From Ancylobacter novellus DSM 506 (GTDB lineage: Bacteria; Pseudomonadota; Alphaproteobacteria; Rhizobiales; Xanthobacteraceae), in NCBI RefSeq assembly GCF_000092925.1, contig NC_014217.1:1-64000 (forward strand): a stretch of DNA of 64,000 nt. Direction: 5' to 3'. Positions 25,243 through 33,494 of this stretch are shown one piece after another. Both the position numbers and the translations under genes were made by a program. The number at the start of each line of letters is the position of its first letter. The first letter of the stretch is position 1. The notes beneath the pieces were generated by a model, which saw only the letters and a list, made by a program, of their open reading frames with translations, was not told the origin of the DNA and did no database searches.

Positions 25243-26691
25243 ATGCCGACTCCCTCCACCGTAATTGCCTTGGGTGCCCGCGGCACAGTCCACGAGGTCA
25301 CCGAAGACGCCAATTTCTACTACTTTCGCAGCGACAGCATGGGCTGCGCAACGCTACCATTCAAAATGAAGAAGACGGCATTCACCGATCTGGCGAAGAT
25401 CGTTGATGGTCACACAGGCACTAGGTGCTACGTCGGCTACGGGCAGTCTTGGCGGACGATGTCTGGTGGGGCTATCAAGTCGTGGGTTGCCGGATATAGC
25501 GCGGAGCCGGAATCCGCGCTCACGTTCCATCAGACCAATTCTGCCGGGGCGCGTTCGGTGCTGGGGCCAACCGTTGGTGTTTACTGGCCAGGCAGCACGT
25601 TTGTTGACGACATCTGCGGCATGTCGCTGAATGAGCCCATCACGCTCGACCGCGTGGCGGCCGTAGCCCGCGCGAGATGGCGCCGCAAGCGCGTGATCAG
25701 GCAGTTCTCCGACTTTCACTTCACATTTGGCTACCCGTCTTCAGGCTGGGATTGGGGCGGTTCAGGCGGTGCTGGCCTCAATGAAAATTCTCCGTCGTGG
25801 GCCAATGGAATCGCCGCCCTGAATCGACTGCGCACCATTTTGACCGGGTACGGTCTAAGTGTTGCGCTCGCCCCGCTGTCGTGGACGCAGGGCGGTGACC
25901 CGAATAAGAACCTAGCGGGCAATCTCGACGACTTGGCGCAGCTTCGGCACCATTGGGGTGAGGACGCCGCAGGCGGCGCTGCTCAGCCGCTGTTCATTGG
26001 CATTGCGCCCGGCGGGTCGTCGACCACGGAAATGCCTGTCGGTGCGAAGGCGCAGATCCAATACTGCCGCGACAATGTGGGGTCCGGCATACACCTCACC
26101 TTTCCGTGGTACATGTTGCGGCTGACGTCGACGGGCCCCGGAGATGATGGCAGCATCCATTTCGACAGCGCCGGCATGGTCCGCTACGGAGCCGTAGAGG
26201 GCTACGTGCAGGCCATCGTCGAGGCTGGTGTTGTTTGGACGCCATTCTGGCTTACGCGCGATGTCGACCCGGTGCGCGTCGATGGGCAGGAGGTCGTCGT
26301 CACCTTCGACGCCCCGCCAGGCGGCGACTTCGACCGGAAGGCCCCTCGCGTCATCACTCGCGACGACGAGCCCGACTTGCCGGGGCTGGCCGAAAGCCAC
26401 GGCTTCCGCGTTAAGCGGGCCGGCACGTTCCTCACACTTGGCACACCGACGTATGGGCTCAACGCATCGGGCAAGCCGGAGGCGCGCCTGCCCGTGGTCG
26501 AAACGCTCGTCTCCGGAGACGCGCTGGAGGTGTCGTACTGCGCCTATGGCACTGGCTCGGTGCCGTTCGGCCATTCCGGCGTCTGGGGGAATGTGATCCT
26601 GCGCGGCCCGCGGTGTCCGGTGCGCAAGGACGTGCCGGACCCGTTCGTAGATATGCCGCTGGTGCCGTTTATCGCTGCATCGACCGCCTAA
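25243..26691 (+). CDS. SGNH/sialate O-acetylesterase-like tail protein
   Basis: 482 residues. Three SGNH blocks are visible: GYGQSW with nucleophile Ser69, WTQGGDPN near 214-221 (like the WxQGExD block of SASA esterases), and DGSIHFDSAG with Asp302 and His306. The C-terminal 150 residues are beta-rich and may bind the substrate. It follows the fibre gene and ends just before a terminator, so it is likely a virion enzyme that removes acyl groups from surface polysaccharide during adsorption. Substrate unknown. Confidence 0.78.
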   Translation: MPTPSTVIALGARGTVHEVTEDANFYYFRSDSMGCATLPFKMKKTAFTDLAKIVDGHTGTRCYVGYGQSWRTMSGGAIKSWVAGYSAEPESALTFHQTNSAGARSVLGPTVGVYWPGSTFVDDICGMSLNEPITLDRVAAVARARWRRKRVIRQFSDFHFTFGYPSSGWDWGGSGGAGLNENSPSWANGIAALNRLRTILTGYGLSVALAPLSWTQGGDPNKNLAGNLDDLAQLRHHWGEDAAGGAAQPLFIGIAPGGSSTTEMPVGAKAQIQYCRDNVGSGIHLTFPWYMLRLTSTGPGDDGSIHFDSAGMVRYGAVEGYVQAIVEAGVVWTPFWLTRDVDPVRVDGQEVVVTFDAPPGGDFDRKAPRVITRDDEPDLPGLAESHGFRVKRAGTFLTLGTPTYGLNASGKPEARLPVVETLVSGDALEVSYCAYGTGSVPFGHSGVWGNVILRGPRCPVRKDVPDPFVDMPLVPFIAASTA

Positions 26692-26769
26692 GGGCTTGCA
26701 TCGTCTCGGGCGTGTCCGGCTAGCGGATGACGCCAGGGACCTCCAGCATCCGCGCCTCAACAGCCTCCC

Positions 26770-26967
26770 TCAGCCGCCTTCGGGCGGCTTTTTCATTTCG
26801 ACGACGTTGTTCCCGGCGCTGCGGCTTAGGCGCTCGTGCGCCTCGGCGTCCCCGGCCGCGAACCGCGCGATGCGCCGATCCATCCACCAGCAGAACAGGA
26901 CCGTGATCGCGCCGAGGGCCGCGAAGACGAGGCCGAAGCCCGTCCACCACTCGGCGCTGAACCGCAT
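26770..26967 (-). CDS. Small one-TM membrane protein, opposite strand
   Basis: 65 residues: MRFSAEWWTGFGL, then a hydrophobic helix (VFAALGAITVLFCWW), then a charged cytoplasmic tail. It lies between the tail operon terminator and the holin-like gene, convergent to the tail operon. The upstream AAGGGATCAGGCG is a modest ribosome site. Its final codons overlap the terminator stem, which may act in both directions. One helix plus a charged tail would fit a lysis or exclusion protein, but no family was recognised and it could be a chance frame. Confidence 0.45.
   Translation of the reverse strand: MRFSAEWWTGFGLVFAALGAITVLFCWWMDRRIARFAAGDAEAHERLSRSAGNNVVEMKKPPEGG
26773..26793 (+). terminator. 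Intrinsic terminator of the tail operon
   Basis: Stem GCCGCC (26773-26778), loop TTCG, stem GGCGGC (26783-26788), then five T. It ends the late structural operon. The same bases encode the last residues of a small minus-strand frame. Confidence 0.88.
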
Positions 26968-27002
26968 CGCCTGATCCCTTCCCCGACATTCTGGAGACGA
27001 GC

Positions 27003-27236
27003 ATGCGCCTCATTCCGAACTGGCGGAAGGTGCTGCTGCGCGCGTGGAGCGTGCGCCTCGGCCTGATCGCCGGCCTTTTCGAAGGCCTCAACGTCGTCCT
27101 GCAGATCACCGTCGACCGGCTGCCCGACGTCTCTCTCGGTCTGCGCCTCGCCGCCGGCGGGTGCGCCTGCCTGGCGCTGGTGTCCCGCTTCATCGCTCAA
27201 CCCAAGACCATCGGAGAATCCCATGCCGATCACTAA
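27003..27236 (+). CDS. Holin-like small protein (DUF7940 type)
   Basis: 77 residues, with NWRKVLLRAWSVRLGLIAGL followed by two hydrophobic stretches and a short polar end. This WR-LRRAWSVRL opening is typical of small membrane proteins encoded just before lysozyme genes in alphaproteobacterial phages. It has a GGAGA ribosome site and overlaps the endolysin start by 14 bases. A holin or pinholin role, triggering the SAR endolysin, is inferred from order. Confidence 0.7.
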   Translation: MRLIPNWRKVLLRAWSVRLGLIAGLFEGLNVVLQITVDRLPDVSLGLRLAAGGCACLALVSRFIAQPKTIGESHADH

Positions 27237-27813
27237 GCTGCGGCCGACCGGCCGGGCGCGGGCGGCCATTGCCGCCGTCATGGCGCTGGCCATTTCCATC
27301 GGCGGGATCTGGTACGTGCCGACGTCGAGCGGCAAGCAATATCCCGCCGCGGTGGTGCTGGCCGCCGAGCACATCATCAAGGGCTGGGAGGGCCTGCGCC
27401 TCATCGCCTATCGCGACATCGTCGGCGTGTGGACCATCTGCTACGGCGAGACGAAGGGCGTGCGCGCCGGCATGCGCAAGACGGCGGCCGAGTGCGAGGC
27501 GCTGCTCTATGAGCGCGTCTACCGCGACTTCTACATCCCGATGTCGGCATGCGCCGCGCCGGCCTTCGTGCAGGCCCCGGTGCCGGTGCAAGCGGCCATG
27601 CTCGGCGGCGGCTACAATTTCGGCGTCGGCGGATGGTGTGGCTCGACGACCGCCCGCTACATCCGCGCGAAGCTCTGGCGGCAGGCCTGTGATGCGCAGA
27701 CCGCGTGGAACCGCGCCGGCGGCAAAGTGGTGCAGGGCCTCGTGAACCGCCGCGAGATGGGCGACGCCTCTCGCATCGGCGAGGGCGAGCTCTGCGTGAC
27801 GGGGCTGCAGTGA
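27223..27813 (+). CDS. SAR endolysin, GH24 lysozyme
   Basis: 196 residues. The catalytic triad has exactly the T4 lysozyme spacing: Glu56 (KGWEGLRL), Asp65 (AYRD) and Thr71 (VWTICYG). Residues 12-32 are a weakly hydrophobic Ala/Gly-rich helix without a cleavage site, typical of a signal-arrest-release anchor, so the enzyme should be exported by Sec, held inactive in the membrane and released on triggering. It overlaps the holin-like gene and the Rz gene (TGATG). Confidence 0.92.
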   Translation: MPITKLRPTGRARAAIAAVMALAISIGGIWYVPTSSGKQYPAAVVLAAEHIIKGWEGLRLIAYRDIVGVWTICYGETKGVRAGMRKTAAECEALLYERVYRDFYIPMSACAAPAFVQAPVPVQAAMLGGGYNFGVGGWCGSTTARYIRAKLWRQACDAQTAWNRAGGKVVQGLVNRREMGDASRIGEGELCVTGLQ

Positions 27814-28172
27814 TGCTCGGCCTCCTCGACACCATCAAGATCGGCGCCGGCCTCATCGCCGGCGTCTCGCTCACCTGGGCGGCCCAGACCGCCTATGACC
27901 GGCTCGTTGACGATCCGGCCGTCGCTGCCGCCGCCCGCGAGGGCTACGTGCAGATCGCCGAGAAGACGGCTCTTCAGGCGCAACTCGCCGAACTCAGCCG
28001 CCAGCGCGCCGCTTCCGATGAAGCGCTGCGCGCCGCACTCGCCCGTGCCGAAAACGCCAAGCAGGAGGCTGCCCGTGCCCAAGCTCAATATGACGACCTG
28101 GTCGTGCAGGACAGCGGCGCTGACGGCGCTCGTGTTGACGGCTCTGATGTGCAGTGGCTGCGCGACTACTGA
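27813..28172 (+). CDS. Rz: Rz-like inner-membrane spanin
   Basis: 119 residues: an N-terminal membrane helix (IGAGLIAGVSLTWAA) followed by a long Ala/Gln/Glu-rich coiled coil (AQLAELSRQRAASDEALRAA) in the periplasm. It starts inside the endolysin stop codon, and an o-spanin gene is embedded in its 3' end in another frame. With the lipoprotein partner it fuses inner and outer membranes at the last step of lysis. Confidence 0.8.
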   Translation: MLGLLDTIKIGAGLIAGVSLTWAAQTAYDRLVDDPAVAAAAREGYVQIAEKTALQAQLAELSRQRAASDEALRAALARAENAKQEAARAQAQYDDLVVQDSGADGARVDGSDVQWLRDY

Positions 28173-28425
28173 GCGGCGCCTGACGGTCGCGGCCGGCACG
28201 ACGGGCCGCATCGCCGCCAGCGTCGACCTCCCTGACCTGCCGGCCGAGTGCCGCGCGCACATGGCCCGTGTCGTGCCCAAGGAAGGTGAGAAATGGCGCT
28301 GGGTGCAGAAGCGCTGGGAGATCGTCGCTGACACCGAGGACAAGCGCACGGCGCGCTGTGCGGCCTTCTATGACGATGTCGCGGAAGGCTTCGAGGTCAC
28401 GGGGGTTGCGGGCGATGCGGAATGA
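28090..28425 (+). CDS. Rz1: Rz1-like outer-membrane lipoprotein spanin, overlapping Rz
   Basis: 111 residues in the +1 frame relative to Rz; the first 83 bases lie inside it. The signal is short (ALTALVLTALMCSGC) with a lipobox-like end and lipidated Cys24. The rest is longer than the classical Rz1 (about 60 residues) and contains a charged domain (PKEGEKWRWVQKRWEI). The overlapping arrangement of two spanin genes is itself strong evidence. The 3' end overlaps the next gene by 11 bases. Confidence 0.75.
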   Translation: MTTWSCRTAALTALVLTALMCSGCATTERRLTVAAGTTGRIAASVDLPDLPAECRAHMARVVPKEGEKWRWVQKRWEIVADTEDKRTARCAAFYDDVAEGFEVTGVAGDAE

Positions 28426-28699
28426 GCCCAACAAATCTGTCGTCCTCTCCATCTCGCGCGACGAGCTGCGCGAGGAAATGGAGAAGGCCGTGCGTCGCGG
28501 CCTCGAGGATGTCGGGCTCTACACTGAGGATGCTGAGGACCGGCGTGAGACGCGCGAGGATATGAGGTTTGTGCGCCGGCTTCGCCGGGCGACCGACGGC
28601 ATCGCGGCCAAGGTCGGCTACACCGTGCTCGCCATCGTGACCGGCGGCTTCCTGGTGGTCATCTGGGCCGGCATCAAGGTCCATGTGCTCAAGCAATGA
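28415..28699 (+). CDS. DUF6127-type small membrane protein
   Basis: 94 residues: a charged helical N-terminus (SRDELREEMEKAVRRGLEDV), a second charged stretch (ETREDMRFVRRLRRATDG) and a C-terminal membrane helix (VGYTVLAIVTGGFLVVIWAG). This layout is common in lysis-region genes of alphaproteobacterial prophages. Function unknown; possibly holin-related. It starts inside the o-spanin gene. Confidence 0.7.
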   Translation: MRNEPNKSVVLSISRDELREEMEKAVRRGLEDVGLYTEDAEDRRETREDMRFVRRLRRATDGIAAKVGYTVLAIVTGGFLVVIWAGIKVHVLKQ

Positions 28700-28892
28700 G
28701 AGGCCCCGCCGCGCCGCCTTCCACGAGCCGACTGGCCGGCTGCTGATCAACTTCGATCATCAGTCGGGCATCGGCACGCTGGAAGAGTGGGAAACCTATG
28801 TCCGATTCATCCAGCGCGAGGTGACGCGGCAGCGTGAGCGGCAATATCAGGCCGCACATCCCTGGCACTGGCGGCCCGAACCGGAATTCTGA
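28683..28892 (+). CDS. Small phage protein, unknown
   Basis: 69 residues, starting in the last codons of the preceding gene. It has a mixed charged and aromatic sequence with GTLEEWETYVRFIQREVTRQ as the main helix and a Trp/His/Pro-rich end. There is no strong ribosome site, but reading through by coupling is plausible. It is the last gene before the late terminator. No family was recognised. Confidence 0.5.
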   Translation: MCSSNERPRRAAFHEPTGRLLINFDHQSGIGTLEEWETYVRFIQREVTRQRERQYQAAHPWHWRPEPEF

Positions 28893-28976
28893 GATCCGCG
28901 CCCGCGCGCGGATGACCGTCGGCTCCGGCCGGCGGTGACGTGCCTAGCCCTCCTTGGGCGTTCCTCCCTCATCTTG

Positions 28977-29011
28977 GCCCCGCTCTCCTCCGGGAGGGCG
29001 GGGCTCTTTTT
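28977..29011 (+). terminator. Strong intrinsic terminator after the lysis genes
   Basis: Arms GCCCCGCTCTCC (28977-28988) and GGAGGGCGGGGC (28993-29004) pair with one G-T wobble and a TCCG loop, followed by TCTTTTT. It separates the phage late operon from the AT-richer cargo genes; the rest of the 290-base gap up to 29186 shows no further feature. Confidence 0.9.
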
Positions 29012-29185
29012 GCGTTGCCGCGACAATACCGCTTCGTTGTGGATACAGCGGCCGGCCAGATGAAGCGAGGAATGTGCTTCTGGCTCAGAATTGACGGCAG
29101 CATCCACAACAAATACCTAGGCGCCGATATCGTGAGGCTCCGAGGCGGAAGCCAAGCGTGCGCGAATAGGATGACAGGGACTGAG

Positions 29186-30901
29186 ATGACCAATCGGATT
29201 TCGCGCATCGCTGCCGCTGAGACGCTGCTGTTCATTCTAATCATTGCTGTCATTTCATTTAAGCATTTCGTCCTTATTGTCCCTCATGGTCCCTCTGTAT
29301 TCATGGACGAGTTATGGTATAAAGACAATATTATCTCGCTGTTATCGAATGCCATTGCGTATAAGGCGCATTATCCTCCCGTCTATTCGGCAGTGTTAAT
29401 GCCAGCCTTTATTTTTGAGAATTGGTATGAGGCCCTTGTCGGACTCAATGCCATCTATACGTCATTATGCATTGCGGTCGTATATTTCGTTGCTCGATCG
29501 TTCGTCCGCCGCCTGCTTGCCCTTGTTGCTGCGTTGGCAGCCGCTTTATTGCCTTGGCAGGCTGTGTATCCGCTTTATATAATGAGCGAGAATGTTGCAG
29601 TACTTCTTTTCGTCCTGTCGGTATTTCTTGCCAGCCGAGGCGTCACGGATCGACCTGGTGAGGCGCTAATTTTTGGGGCCCTACTATCTACTTTGTATCT
29701 TACCAAATACTTGGCTCTGCCTGCGTTGCCGATGCTCTTTTTGGCTTGGATGGTCGGGCCCTTCCTCCAGCGCTGCCGGTATTCGCTGTCGGCATATGTT
29801 ACCAGCATCGCCGCGTGCGCTTTAGGGATGTCAATCATATTGGGCGGATGGGCTGCTTATTGCCTTTCTCGGGGAATCCCGCTGCTCAAGGCGTTCGGGC
29901 TGGCATTTGTGGATAAATACATCGACGCTGCGCCTCAATCATCTCAGTTTATGTGGTTGATTGTGTATGCAGCAGATGCTGCCCTTTCTGTCGCGCCCTT
30001 CATTTTGTTCGTGGCTCTGTGGGTAACATCTCACAGTTTTAAGAAACAAGTTCGCGAACTTAAATTCACCCAGGATAGTGTTTTTATCATCCTGTCGGCA
30101 TGTGTTGCAGCAGGCTATTGTGTGTTGAGCGCACGTCATTCATTCATTGTGCCGTATAACAGACCAAACCCATCCCATATGCAGGGCCGCTATATGATGC
30201 AGATTGGCCCAATGTTTATCATCGCGGGTGTAATTTCTTTCGAAAGACTTATAATGGATGGCCGGCTTGGATCTGGCCGAATGCGCTGGTGGATGGCGCC
30301 GCCCCTTGTAGTGGCCGCAGTTGTGCTGTCGTGGGGGATATTATTCAGAGATTTTGTCTGGTCGTTTCCCGCGTGGTTCGCGAGCATGGCGCATGTGTCG
30401 CCCAGCGTCTTTCCTTACAACAATCAGAAAGTTGCAATACTGTGCATTGCGTTGGTCGTTATAATGGCGCTCATTGTCATGATCGCGCGTGCGTCTGGAA
30501 CGATCTGGCGTATCGCGGTGCCCTCAGCAATCGTTGTTGCCATTTGTTGGCAGGCGGCGCTTTTTTGGGGTGGTGTCGAGTATGTTCGCGCACTGAGGAA
30601 CACACAGCACGGACGATATATTGCCGCGGAGGTCTTGAGCGGGCGAGTTAGTCCGAATTGTTACGAGGATATAGTCATTGATGTGCCGTTTTTGACGCCG
30701 ACTATGCTCAAAAATCAGCTGTCGTTCTGGGGAATTGATGGAAACAAATACGACATAAAAATAAGCGTTCTTGATGAGAAGAAAGAAGAAAAGGACGATA
30801 TTTACATGCTTCTAGGCGCCGCAGGGCGAAACGCTGTCGCTGTTGCCAACTACAGCCTAGACGGGCAGCAATATACTGCTTATTGCATCAATCCGGACTG
30901 A
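29186..30901 (+). CDS. Polytopic membrane glycosyltransferase (GT-C type), phage cargo
   Basis: 571 residues with about ten or more membrane helices. An Asp-Glu pair lies in the first periplasmic loop (GPSVFMDELWYKDN, Asp41-Glu42), a hallmark of GT-C enzymes that use polyprenyl-linked sugars. A soluble C-terminal domain follows (NCYEDIVIDVPFLTPTM). Base composition is visibly AT-richer than everything around it and codons differ, a clear sign of transfer. The ATG at 29186 has AGGGA upstream. It resembles serotype-converting (Gtr-like) enzymes that alter O-antigen, but the sugar is unknown and no GtrA/GtrB genes are adjacent. Confidence 0.72.
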   Translation: MTNRISRIAAAETLLFILIIAVISFKHFVLIVPHGPSVFMDELWYKDNIISLLSNAIAYKAHYPPVYSAVLMPAFIFENWYEALVGLNAIYTSLCIAVVYFVARSFVRRLLALVAALAAALLPWQAVYPLYIMSENVAVLLFVLSVFLASRGVTDRPGEALIFGALLSTLYLTKYLALPALPMLFLAWMVGPFLQRCRYSLSAYVTSIAACALGMSIILGGWAAYCLSRGIPLLKAFGLAFVDKYIDAAPQSSQFMWLIVYAADAALSVAPFILFVALWVTSHSFKKQVRELKFTQDSVFIILSACVAAGYCVLSARHSFIVPYNRPNPSHMQGRYMMQIGPMFIIAGVISFERLIMDGRLGSGRMRWWMAPPLVVAAVVLSWGILFRDFVWSFPAWFASMAHVSPSVFPYNNQKVAILCIALVVIMALIVMIARASGTIWRIAVPSAIVVAICWQAALFWGGVEYVRALRNTQHGRYIAAEVLSGRVSPNCYEDIVIDVPFLTPTMLKNQLSFWGIDGNKYDIKISVLDEKKEEKDDIYMLLGAAGRNAVAVANYSLDGQQYTAYCINPD

Positions 30902-30968
30902 CGAAGGTCGGCACGTGGATCAAATTCAGGAAAGCATTTGAGTAAGCGAAAAAGCCAGAGATACGGGA

Positions 30969-32477
30969 TCATGCTGGCGCAAGCGACATCGAAATTAGGC
31001 CAATGCCAAGGGGGCGACGGTCCACGCTGTCATCGACGTCAGGACGGAGCGGTCTCGTTAGCTCGATCTCGAGCAAGGCCTCGTCCCCCGGCGACAGCGA
31101 ATCGGGAAATGCGGCTGATATTTCGCGAACTGCTTCGATGCCATCGAGCTCAATCGATGCGACTTCTCGATCATTCAACCGAAGGGTCAGAAACCGTCTT
31201 TCGGTCGTGGGCGGCCGCACGTCGACGAACTTCAGGAGTATGCCAGCAGCACCTTCGGCCGCGCGGAACCGAAGCGCCGAGGCGAGGCCGACGGACCAAG
31301 TGAAGTCTGGGTCCGGTTCGGCCCATCCCCACCGCGTGAGTGCAGCGCCGTTGCCCCCGGGCACGAAGTGAATTGGTGCCCCGCAGGCCACCATCGGAAT
31401 TGCAGGTTCTTCGTCGGGAGCAGGAAAAGGCGAGACGAAGCTAGTGTTGCCAAGATGGGGGGCTCCGAAGTCCTGTCGGTCAGCTGAGCGAACCGCCTTC
31501 GTTGGAGTGAGACCCTCGAAGCAAATGGCTTCGCCAGGGCAGTCGTGAGAACGGAGCGGCCGCATTACCGCAATCAGCTGTGTCGGCTTGACTTGCTCGG
31601 CTCTGATGAGGTCGTCTTCGAGAGCCTTGATTTGCGAGAGAAAGTTTGCGTCGGGGGGATTGTTCGGGTCAAAATTGGGCCCAAAGCTCCTGTCGGTAAA
31701 TATCTCTGAGAGGCCACCATAGGCCAGAAATCGCTCGAACTTGAACCGCTCGAGAAGAGCCGGAAGAATATCTTGCGATCTGATGCCTTCGAACCCCTCT
31801 ATCGAGCAATCCCAGTTCTCAAACCAGCGATCGAACCGGCTGAGCTGGTGATCCCACTTCAGCCTGTCCGGCAGCGCCGGCCACAACTCCCGAATGATGC
31901 CGAGCGTCTCGGGCCACCTCATGTGGCCGTTGCGGCCGATCATGTCCATCGTGATGAAGGCGCCCTCGGGCGGCAAATAGGAATTCACCTGGTCAAATAT
32001 TCTCTCCAACTCGACCAGATGATGAAGTGAATGATGCGCCATGAACGCGGCCACATTGCCGGCGAGCGGGAGGTCGACGTTCAGGTCGACCACCTGGGCG
32101 GAGACGAAGTCTTCAAGACCCTGCTCGCGTATGGCGCGGTTTGCGCGATCGACAAGCACTGGCGACAGCTCAAAACACTTAAGGTGAAAAGCGGGCAGAC
32201 CCCGGCTGCGCGCGAGATTGATAATGTCAATTTCGAGCGACCCGTACCCAGCGCCAAGGCTGACGGCAACATCGAGGCCGGTCCTTGCGACCGCTTCCGC
32301 AATATGTACTGCGTAGAACTCTGCGACACTTTCGGTTCCGGAAACCTGACGCATCCGTGGCCGCAGGAATCGCGAATTAAACCAATTCGCAGCCGCCGCG
32401 GCGTTGTGCATGTTCTCGACGGTCGAATATTGGCCGATTTGCGATTGAACCTGTTGGTCGTATTTCGGATTCAACAT
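30969..32477 (-). CDS. SAM methyltransferase with C-terminal beta domain, phage cargo
   Basis: 502 residues from the ATG at 32477. The class I SAM-binding motif is SLGAGYGS (73-80), followed by HLKCFELSPVLVDRA, the acidic-strand VVDLNVDLPL and a catalytic-region AFMAHHSLHHLVELERI. Residues about 340-502 form a beta-sandwich-like domain (RRFLTLRLNDREVASIEL) resembling carbohydrate-binding modules. It is convergent with the glycosyltransferase gene, so the two may modify the same surface glycan. A longer frame to 32702 would run into the divergent gene. Confidence 0.7.
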   Translation of the reverse strand: MLNPKYDQQVQSQIGQYSTVENMHNAAAAANWFNSRFLRPRMRQVSGTESVAEFYAVHIAEAVARTGLDVAVSLGAGYGSLEIDIINLARSRGLPAFHLKCFELSPVLVDRANRAIREQGLEDFVSAQVVDLNVDLPLAGNVAAFMAHHSLHHLVELERIFDQVNSYLPPEGAFITMDMIGRNGHMRWPETLGIIRELWPALPDRLKWDHQLSRFDRWFENWDCSIEGFEGIRSQDILPALLERFKFERFLAYGGLSEIFTDRSFGPNFDPNNPPDANFLSQIKALEDDLIRAEQVKPTQLIAVMRPLRSHDCPGEAICFEGLTPTKAVRSADRQDFGAPHLGNTSFVSPFPAPDEEPAIPMVACGAPIHFVPGGNGAALTRWGWAEPDPDFTWSVGLASALRFRAAEGAAGILLKFVDVRPPTTERRFLTLRLNDREVASIELDGIEAVREISAAFPDSLSPGDEALLEIELTRPLRPDVDDSVDRRPLGIGLISMSLAPA

Positions 32478-32567
32478 CGAGCGTGCCGCCTGATTTCTCT
32501 TCCGATCGCTTATAGCAGGGCCGAAGCGCCACTGAAACCGCGCGACGATGTCCGCGTTGAATCCGCC

Positions 32568-32888
32568 ATGATCGCCCTTTCTCCACCCGTTCACGTCTGG
32601 GAAGCCGGTTCGCGCAAGCGCACCCTCACGACAGTCGAGGGTGCTGCGGAATTTCTTGTCGAGAAATGGCCAGAGGAGTTCGCCGGCTCGGCTCTTCACC
32701 ACGTCGCGCAGCAGACCGCGCTCGAGCTATTGGAGCGTGGCGGCAAAACGTGGCCCTTCAGGAGTACGCTGGAATGGGCAGCGGACGAAGCCGGCATATT
32801 GGCGCCGCCGGCGGCCGAGCCCGAGAAACCGCTGTCCGGCCATATCGCCGAACCCTGGCGCTACGGGAAGCGGAAGCGGCGGCGCTAG
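32568..32888 (+). CDS. DUF982 family protein
   Basis: 106 residues with the DUF982 pattern: short strand PPVHVW, LTTVEGAAEFLVEKWPEE, ALHHVAQQTALELLERG and WAADEAGI. Small proteins of this family are frequent and often multi-copy in Rhizobiales, with unknown function. It is divergent from the methyltransferase gene, with 90 bases between the starts. Confidence 0.75.
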   Translation: MIALSPPVHVWEAGSRKRTLTTVEGAAEFLVEKWPEEFAGSALHHVAQQTALELLERGGKTWPFRSTLEWAADEAGILAPPAAEPEKPLSGHIAEPWRYGKRKRRR

Positions 32889-33178
32889 CGCAAGGCTTTC
32901 AATATCTTGGCGAGGTCGCTGTAGCCGGCGAGCACCCAGACGCCGCCCTCGGCAGGCAGCAGGTCGGCCGTAAAGCTGATCCGCACGGCATCGACGCGCT
33001 TCTTGATCTCGGCCCTGTCGCCCGGCACGAAGGCAACGAAGCCGCTCCAGACGCGCATGTCGACTGGCGGCTGATCGGGGGCGATCTGCCAGTCTGGCCC
33101 GACCTTGGTGATATTTTTCCGGATAATCTCGTAGGGCTGCATGGCGGCGGTATGGGTGATTCCCATGCCGCGGCGCAA
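32885..33178 (-). CDS. Small protein of unknown function
   Basis: 97 residues from 33178; starts at Met5 or Met13 are also possible. It is a mixed alpha/beta sequence with RVWSGFVAFVPGDRAEIKKR and ends ILKALR; no signal or membrane segment. It is convergent with the DUF982 gene (4-base overlap) and divergent from the SOS-box gene on its right, so the LexA box at 33221-33235 could also affect it. No family was recognised. Confidence 0.55.
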   Translation of the reverse strand: MRRGMGITHTAAMQPYEIIRKNITKVGPDWQIAPDQPPVDMRVWSGFVAFVPGDRAEIKKRVDAVRISFTADLLPAEGGVWVLAGYSDLAKILKALR

Positions 33179-33220
33179 CCCGGCATTCGGCCGGCAGTGG
33201 TAAACGTCGCGCCACCTCTT

Positions 33221-33235
33221 GTTCCGTTTTTGTTC
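33221..33235 (+). promoter_or_regulatory. LexA (SOS) box GTTC-N7-GTTC
   Basis: GTTC at 33221-33224, seven bases, and GTTC at 33232-33235. This direct repeat is the known LexA site of alphaproteobacteria. It sits 37 bases before the ATG at 33273 and overlaps a possible -35 (TTGTTC) with TCTATG as a weak -10 further on, a normal repressor placement. It is also 42 bases from the start of the divergent minus-strand gene. Confidence 0.75.
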
Positions 33236-33272
33236 TCGTGGAATCTATGTCGGCTCGCTGAGGAAATCGAGC

Positions 33273-33494
33273 ATGACCGACAAGCCGTCACCCCATGATC
33301 CGACCGATCTGATTGAGATCACCGACGCCGATGTCGACGAGGCGATAGCGGTGTGCTCCGGCGACATGCGAGCGACCATAAGGGCGCTGCTCATTGCCAA
33401 CACTTTCACAGAGCAGATGCTCGAACTGGCGCGACGAGAGGCGAGCCCGGGGTTCCTGCGCCGGCGCCCGGTGAAGCGGGCACAAAATGGATGA
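33273..33494 (+). CDS. Small SOS-box-controlled protein, unknown
   Basis: 73 residues: an acidic start (LIEITDADVDEAIAVCSGD), a helix (MRATIRALLIANTFTEQML) and a basic tail ([11 protein letters not shown]). The ATG has GAGGAAATCGAG upstream. Similar short proteins are common in Rhizobiales genomes, function unknown. It overlaps the next gene by 8 bases. The LexA box just upstream suggests damage-inducible expression. Confidence 0.65.
   Translation: MTDKPSPHDPTDLIEITDADVDEAIAVCSGDMRATIRALLIANTFTEQMLELARREASPGFLRRRPVKRAQNG

Noticed and set aside
29908..29916. Exact DnaA-box-like TGTGGATAA in the glycosyltransferase gene
   Set aside because: A single copy in AT-rich coding DNA with no cluster; chance is enough.
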